Part shown: positions 6,100 to 10,202 of the stretch, piece by piece
Numbering within the stretch: position 1 is the first letter of the stretch
How the letters are laid out: each line of letters opens with the position of its first letter
NCBI GenBank assembly: GCA_037442845.1
Contig: JBBIPL010000079.1
Span: forward strand, 1-10,202
Length of the DNA: 10,202 bases
Source: PFJX01 sp037442845
Lineage (GTDB): Bacteria; Pseudomonadota; Gammaproteobacteria; Burkholderiales; Thiobacillaceae
Direction: 5' to 3'
Notes under the pieces: generated by a model
The model's database searches: none
What the model was told of the DNA's origin: nothing
The model's input: only the letters and a program-made list of their open reading frames with translations
Translations under genes and position numbers: made by a program

Positions 6100-8613
6100 G
6101 TGTGGCTTGAGCGGCTGCCCCTGGCCCTGCGCCTGCTGCTGCGCGAGTGGCGCGCCGGCGAGATCCGCGTGCTGTTGCTGGCGGTCGCCCTGGCGGTGGC
6201 CAGCCTCACCGCCGTGGCCTTCTTTGCCGACCGCGTCGAAGGCGCCCTGTCGCGCGAGGCCAACACCCTGCTGGCCGCCGATTTGGTGCTGCAATCCGAC
6301 CATGCCATCGATCCGGAGCTGGCCGCCGAGGCGCGCCGGCGTGGCCTGGCCAGCGTCGATACCGCCACCTTCCTGAGCATGGCGCTGGCGGAGGAGCGGC
6401 ACCTGCTGTGCGGCATCAAGGCGGTGACGCCGGGCTATCCCCTGCGCGGCGCGCTGCGCACGGCGCCCGCCCTGTTCGCCGCCGACGCGCCCGCCAAGGC
6501 ACTGCCGCAGCCGGGCCGGGTGTGGGTCGACGAGCAACTGGCCAGCGGCCTCGGCGTGGCGGTGGGCGATCGCCTGCAACTGGGCGAAGCCAGCTTCGTC
6601 GTCGCGGCCATCCTCACCTTCGAGGGCGAGCGCGGCGGCAACTTCATGGCCCTGGCGCCGCGCCTGCTGCTGAACATGGCCGACCTGCCCGCCACCGGCC
6701 TGCTCCAGGAAGGCAGCCGCGTCACGCATCGCCTGCTGCTGGCCGGGGAGGCCGGCGCCCTCGCTGAATTCCGCGCCTGGCTGCAACCGCGCCTGCAACG
6801 CGGCCAGAAACTGGAGGACGTGCGCGACGCCCGCCCGGAGCTGCGCGAGGTGCTGGACCGGGCGCAGCGCTACCTGGGCCTGGCGGCCATGCTCACCGTG
6901 CTGCTGGCCGCGGCCGCCGCGCACATGGCCCTGCGCCGCTATACCCGCCGGCATTTCGACCGGTTCGCCCTGCTGCGCTGTTTCGGCGGCAGCCGACGCC
7001 AGTTGCTCGGCCTGTATCTGCGCCAGCTCGCCGGCCTCGGCGTCGTCGCGGGCCTGCTCGGCGGTCTGCTGGGCTGGATGGCGCAGGGCCTAGTGGTGCA
7101 CCTTCTTGGCGACGCCCTGCGTCTCGGCCTGCCGCCGCCCTCGCCGCGGCCGCAGCTGCTGGCGATCCTGGCCGGCCTCAGCCTGGTGCTGGCCTTCAGC
7201 CTGCCCCCCCTGCTGCGTCTGGCGCGGGTGCCGGCCCTGCGCGTGTTGCGCCGCGACCTGGGGCCGCCCGGCGGCGGTTCGGTGCTGGCCCACATGGTGG
7301 CGCTCGCCGTGGTCGGCGGCCTGCTGTTCGCGCAGGCCGGCGATACCCGCCTGGGCCTCATGGTGCTCGGCGGCATCGTCGCCACCGTGCTCGCCGCCGG
7401 CCTTGTCGCGCAGGCCGCGCAGCGCCCGCTGCCGGCTCTGGCGCGGTGCCTGCCGGCCGGCGACGGCGCCCTGGTCCTGGGTTTGCGCCTGGCCGCCAGC
7501 GGCATCCGCCGCCGCGGCTGGGAGACCACCCTGCAGGCCATCGCCCTCAGCCTGGGACTGTTCTCCCTGCTCCTGCTCACCCTGGTGCGCGGCGACCTGC
7601 TCGATTCCTGGCGCGACCGCGCCGCCGCCGACGCCCCCAACCGCTTCCTCATCAACATCCAGCCCGAGCAGGTGGACGCCGTGCGCGACTTTCTGCGGGC
7701 AAACGGCGTCGCCGACGTCACCCTCTATCCTATGGCGCGGGCACGCCTGCTGCGCATCGGCGAGCGGGAGGTGAAGGCCGGCGATTATTCAGAGGAGCGC
7801 GCCAGGCGCCTGGCCGAGCGGGAATTCAACCTGTCCGACCTGGCCGCGCCGCCGCCCGACAACCGCATCGTCGCCGGCCATTGGTGGCGGCCCGGCGAGC
7901 GCGACGCCTTCTCGGTGGAGGAGGGCATCGCCGAGACCCTCGGCATCCGCCTCGGCGACCGCTTGGAGTTCGATGCCGGCGGCCTGACGTTGACGGGCAC
8001 GGTGACCAGCCTGCGCAAGGTGGACTGGGATTCCTTCCGCGTGAATTTCTTCGTGGTGGCGCCGCCCGGCGCCCTCGATGCGCTGCCGCGCAGCCACCTC
8101 ACCAGTTTCCATCTGCCCGCCGAGCGGGCCGGGGCCCTGCGCGGCCTGCTGGCCGCCTTTCCCAACGTCACGGTGATCGACGTCTCCCGCGTGATGCGCG
8201 AACTGCGCGGTCTCATGGACCGCGTCAGCATGGCGGTGCAGAGCATCTTCCTGTTCAGTCTGGGCGCCGGTGTGCTGGTCATGCTGGCCGCCCTCTACGC
8301 GCGGCGCGACGAGCGGGCGCGGGAAATCGGCATCTGGCGCACTCTGGGCGCCTCGCGCGCGACCCTGCGCGCCGCCCTGGCGGCCGAATTCATCCTGCTG
8401 GGCCTGATCGCGGGCGGCATCGCCGCCGGCGCCGCCAGCCTTTCCGCCTGGCTGCTGGCGACGCGGGTGTTCGAGCTGGAACACGCGGCCAACCCCGGCA
8501 TCTGGCTGGCCGGCCTCGGCGGCGGCGTGCTGCTGGTGCTCATCACCGGCCTGGCGGCGACGCGCGGACTGCTCAGGCAGCCGCCGCTGGCCGCGCTGCG
8601 GGCGGGCGTATAG
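6100..8613 (+). CDS. ybbP: YbbP-type FtsX-like ABC transporter permease
   Basis: The 837-residue protein has ten predicted membrane segments (about 22-42, 256-278, 304-335, 351-374, 395-413, 418-437, 476-497, 712-733, 760-787, 801-820). They are split by two large periplasmic domains (43-255 and 498-711), the architecture of E. coli YbbP (804 residues). Two FtsX-type cores are visible: RFALLRCFGGSRRQLLGLYL (288-307) and AREIGIWRTLGASRATLRAAL (740-760). These coupling-helix motifs contact the ATPase in MacB/LolCE-type (mechanotransmission) transporters. The N-terminal LREWRAGE aligns with WREWRSPS of E. coli YbbP, so the GTG at 6100 fits, and the frame offers no ATG further upstream before a stop. 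No Shine-Dalgarno is seen; an upstream ATG overlapping the ybbA stop opens an 18-codon frame that ends at 6110, just past the GTG. It probably works with YbbA and the periplasmic TesA. Confidence 0.93.
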   Translation: MWLERLPLALRLLLREWRAGEIRVLLLAVALAVASLTAVAFFADRVEGALSREANTLLAADLVLQSDHAIDPELAAEARRRGLASVDTATFLSMALAEERHLLCGIKAVTPGYPLRGALRTAPALFAADAPAKALPQPGRVWVDEQLASGLGVAVGDRLQLGEASFVVAAILTFEGERGGNFMALAPRLLLNMADLPATGLLQEGSRVTHRLLLAGEAGALAEFRAWLQPRLQRGQKLEDVRDARPELREVLDRAQRYLGLAAMLTVLLAAAAAHMALRRYTRRHFDRFALLRCFGGSRRQLLGLYLRQLAGLGVVAGLLGGLLGWMAQGLVVHLLGDALRLGLPPPSPRPQLLAILAGLSLVLAFSLPPLLRLARVPALRVLRRDLGPPGGGSVLAHMVALAVVGGLLFAQAGDTRLGLMVLGGIVATVLAAGLVAQAAQRPLPALARCLPAGDGALVLGLRLAASGIRRRGWETTLQAIALSLGLFSLLLLTLVRGDLLDSWRDRAAADAPNRFLINIQPEQVDAVRDFLRANGVADVTLYPMARARLLRIGEREVKAGDYSEERARRLAEREFNLSDLAAPPPDNRIVAGHWWRPGERDAFSVEEGIAETLGIRLGDRLEFDAGGLTLTGTVTSLRKVDWDSFRVNFFVVAPPGALDALPRSHLTSFHLPAERAGALRGLLAAFPNVTVIDVSRVMRELRGLMDRVSMAVQSIFLFSLGAGVLVMLAALYARRDERAREIGIWRTLGASRATLRAALAAEFILLGLIAGGIAAGAASLSAWLLATRVFELEHAANPGIWLAGLGGGVLLVLITGLAATRGLLRQPPLAALRAGV

Positions 8614-8692
8614 AACCTATTTCAGTTAGGAATCATGCCGCGCGCGCCAGTTGCGGGCAGAATCCGTTCCGGGAAATAGCGAAGAACAAACC

Positions 8693-9925
8693 ATGACCAC
8701 CACGACCGCCGCATCCAGCATCAAGAAGATCCCGGTGACGCTTTTGCGCCCGGGCATGTACGTGCACGACATCAACTGTTCCTGGATGGACCATCCCTTC
8801 GTCTCCAACCATTTCATGGTGCACGACGACAAGCGCATTCGCGAGATCAAGGCCCTCGGCGTGCACGAGCTCTACATCGACACCGCCCGGGGGCTGGATG
8901 CCGAGGACGCGCAGACCCAGGCCGAGGTCGCGCACGAGACCGAGGCCCGCATGGCGAAGCTTGCCGGCGAAGCCCAGGCCGAGCCGGCGCGGGTGTCGCT
9001 GGCGGCGGAGATCGAACAGGCCCGCCGCCTGCACGGCGAGGCCAACCGGGTGGTCAAAAACATGCTGAGCGACATCCGTCTGGGCAAGCAGATCGAGATG
9101 GACCAGGTGGAGCCGCTGGTGGAGAAGATGGTCGATTCCATCTTCCGCAACCAGGATGCCCTGCTTCCCCTGCTGCGCCTGAAGAACCACGACGACTACA
9201 CCTTCCAGCATTCGGTTTCGGTCTGCGCCCTGCTGGTGTCCTTCGCCCGCGGTCTCGGCCTGGAGCGGCCGATCATCAAGGAGATCGGCATCGGCGGGCT
9301 GCTGCACGACGTCGGCAAGGCCAAGGTGCCGGACGAGATCCTCAACAAGCCGGCCAAGCTGACCGAGGCCGAGTTCTCGAAGATGAAGTCGCACGTGGTG
9401 CAGAGCATCCTCATCCTGCGGAACACCCCCGGCATCAGCCAGATCGCCCTGGACGTGGCGGGGCAGCACCACGAGCGCTTCGACGGCAGCGGCTACCCGA
9501 ACAAGCTGAAAGGCGAGGAAATCTCGCTGTACGGCCGCATGGGCGCCATCGTCGATGTCTACGATGCCATCACCTCCAACCGCGTCTATCACCGCGGCAT
9601 GTCGCCCACCGCCGCGCTGGGTCGCCTGCTGGAATGGAGCCGCTACCACTTCGACCCCGCACTGGTGCAGGTCTACATCAAGTCCATCGGCATCTACCCG
9701 ACCGGTTCCCTGGTGCGGCTGGCCAGCGGCCGGCTGGGCGTGGTGCGTGAACAGAATCCCGAGAAAATGATGCAGCCCAAGTTGCTGGTCATCTATCACG
9801 CCGAGAAGCGCTATTACCTGCCGCCGGAGGAGCTCGACCTGGCCCGGCCCGGTTGCCGCGAGAACATCCTCAGCCACGAGGATTACAGCGCGTGGGACAT
9901 CGATCCCACGCGCTGGGTGAACTGA
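8693..9925 (+). CDS. HD-GYP domain cyclic-di-GMP phosphodiesterase with N-terminal DUF3391
   Basis: The 410-residue cytoplasmic protein has a DUF3391 domain (about 11-68, with VTLLRPGMYVHDINCSWMDHPF), a charged helical linker (70-130, probably coiled coil), and an HD-GYP domain (about 160-330). Metal and signature residues are all present: H173, H205-D206 (LLHDVGKAKVPDEIL), H234, H259-H260 and FDGSGYP (263-269), then D288 and D291 in VDVYDAITSNR. It should therefore hydrolyse cyclic-di-GMP and lower its level, favouring motility over attachment. There is no receiver or membrane domain, so the input is unknown; DUF3391 may be the regulatory part. The ATG at 8693 is chosen over an in-frame TTG at 8651 because conserved sequence begins after it; the Shine-Dalgarno (GAAG) is weak. 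It starts 79 bp after ybbP on the same strand, so co-transcription is possible but not shown. Confidence 0.95.
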   Translation: MTTTTAASSIKKIPVTLLRPGMYVHDINCSWMDHPFVSNHFMVHDDKRIREIKALGVHELYIDTARGLDAEDAQTQAEVAHETEARMAKLAGEAQAEPARVSLAAEIEQARRLHGEANRVVKNMLSDIRLGKQIEMDQVEPLVEKMVDSIFRNQDALLPLLRLKNHDDYTFQHSVSVCALLVSFARGLGLERPIIKEIGIGGLLHDVGKAKVPDEILNKPAKLTEAEFSKMKSHVVQSILILRNTPGISQIALDVAGQHHERFDGSGYPNKLKGEEISLYGRMGAIVDVYDAITSNRVYHRGMSPTAALGRLLEWSRYHFDPALVQVYIKSIGIYPTGSLVRLASGRLGVVREQNPEKMMQPKLLVIYHAEKRYYLPPEELDLARPGCRENILSHEDYSAWDIDPTRWVN

Positions 9926-9927
9926 AG

Positions 9928-9940
9928 ACCCGGTCCGGGT
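9928..9940 (+). terminator. Short hairpin after the HD-GYP gene, possible weak terminator
   Basis: ACCCG (9928-9932) and CGGGT (9936-9940) pair around a 3-base loop, starting 3 bases after the HD-GYP stop codon. There is no following T-run, so if it acts in termination it is unlikely to be a classical intrinsic terminator. Confidence 0.3.
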
Positions 9941-10105
9941 TGCCGTGAAAGCCAGTGATGCCGAGACACGAGAAGGGCATTCCGCCGTCGAGGAGGGGAT
10001 GAAGTGAAACGACAGCGCTGTTCAGGCTCAGCGCCGCCCAGGAGGCGAAGCGGTCCGCCGAACCAAAGCGGGACAGATCGTCGCCGATCTCGACTAGTAG
10101 ACCGT
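9941..10105 (+). other. Gap with interrupted protein-like frame and strong Shine-Dalgarno; no convincing gene
   Basis: The frame beginning at GTG 9945 reads VKASDAETREGHSAVEEGMK, then TGA at 10005-10007, then continues in the same frame NDSAVQAQRRPGGEAVRR and on to TAG TAG at 10095-10100. The stretch looks protein-like but is broken. AGGAGG at 9991-9996 is the best Shine-Dalgarno in the window. It precedes both ATG-AAG-TGA (9999-10007) and, at 7-base spacing, a GTG at 10004. That GTG opens a frame running off the right edge, but its product is arginine/proline-rich and enters the repeats. A hairpin (GCGCTG 10015-10020 with CAGCGC 10029-10034) lies just downstream. It may be a decayed gene, a leader for a gene beyond the edge, or part of a dispersed repeat; I cannot decide. 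Confidence 0.3.
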
Positions 10106-10117
10106 TCCGTTAACGGA
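10106..10117. repeat. 12-bp perfect palindrome
   Basis: TCCGTTAACGGA reads the same on both strands. It could be a dimer binding site or a small stem with a TTAA loop. It overlaps the left arm of a longer imperfect inverted repeat (10114-10126 with 10184-10196). Confidence 0.6.
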
Positions 10118-10142
10118 CATGACTTTGAGAAGACGCCCCATA

Positions 10143-10178
10143 GCATAAATACCCTGAAGGGCATAAATACCCTGAAGG
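10143..10178. repeat. 18-bp direct tandem repeat, two exact copies
   Basis: GCATAAATACCCTGAAGG occurs at 10143-10160 and again at 10161-10178; a third, diverging copy seems to start at 10179 (GCATGAAA). Each copy, with the following G, contains the small palindrome CCCTGAAGGG (10152-10161 and 10170-10179). The block is more AT-rich than the rest of the window. It is not CRISPR-like, as there are no spacers. Confidence 0.85.
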
Positions 10179-10195
10179 GCATGAAAGTCATGCCC
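10177..10195. repeat. Perfect 8-bp hairpin next to the tandem repeat
   Basis: GGGCATGA (10177-10184) and TCATGCCC (10188-10195) are exact reverse complements around an AAG loop. Part of the right arm also pairs with CGGACATGACTTT at 10114-10126 (12 of 13 positions with AAAGTCATGCCCG at 10184-10196), so two alternative structures are possible. GTTTCCC follows directly at 10196-10202, the same heptamer as the array at 44-85. Confidence 0.7.
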
Positions 10196-10202
10196 GTTTC
10201 CC

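Noticed and set aside
8651..8692. Upstream TTG start for the HD-GYP protein
   Set aside because: It adds 14 residues not typical of DUF3391 proteins, and the ATG at 8693 sits right before the conserved part.
9883..10191. Minus-strand 102-residue frame at the right edge
   Set aside because: It overlaps the end of the HD-GYP gene, has no Shine-Dalgarno, and begins inside the 18-bp tandem repeat (repeated FMPFRV).
10143..10195. CRISPR array
   Set aside because: The two repeat copies are directly adjacent with no spacer between them, and no cas gene is present.

Overview
This is a GC-rich, densely coded chromosomal segment from a Proteobacterium. The gene complement points to a betaproteobacterium of the denitrifying type (Rhodocyclales or Nitrosomonadales-like): UbiU for oxygen-independent ubiquinone synthesis, a DUF2249 protein beside a histidine-rich membrane protein, and the tesA / ybbA-ybbP arrangement known from E. 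coli. The taxonomic placement is inference from gene content and style; there is no rRNA to settle it.

Left part (93-3628), all on the minus strand. A probable transcription unit reads, in order of transcription, DUF2249 protein, histidine-rich polytopic membrane protein, YhcC-type radical SAM protein, and then UbiU after a gap holding an inverted-repeat element. The first three genes are tightly spaced (23 bp, then 2 bp). UbiU carries all four cysteines expected for its [4Fe-4S] cluster. A degenerate FNR-like site lies upstream of the DUF2249 gene. The group looks like a low-oxygen or nitrogen-oxide-respiration set. The membrane protein and the DUF2249 protein have no assigned function.

Middle (3804-8613). 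A cation diffusion facilitator gene runs to the right, divergent from the DUF2249 gene. It converges on tesA (minus strand), a secreted SGNH-fold lysophospholipase/thioesterase. tesA is divergent from ybbA (ABC ATPase) and ybbP (FtsX-like permease with ten membrane segments). The start codons of tesA and ybbA overlap within one CATG. YbbAP probably extracts a hydrophobic substrate from the inner membrane and TesA probably hydrolyses it in the periplasm.

Right part (8693-10202). A complete HD-GYP cyclic-di-GMP phosphodiesterase with an N-terminal DUF3391 domain is followed by 277 bp with no convincing complete gene. That tail holds a weak hairpin after the stop, a protein-like but stop-interrupted stretch with an unusually strong Shine-Dalgarno sequence, a 12-bp palindrome, two copies of an 18-bp tandem repeat, a perfect hairpin, and finally GTTTCCC. 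The same heptamer is repeated six times near the left end, so repetitive intergenic DNA bounds the window on both sides. I see no insertion sequence, CRISPR array, tRNA or rRNA.
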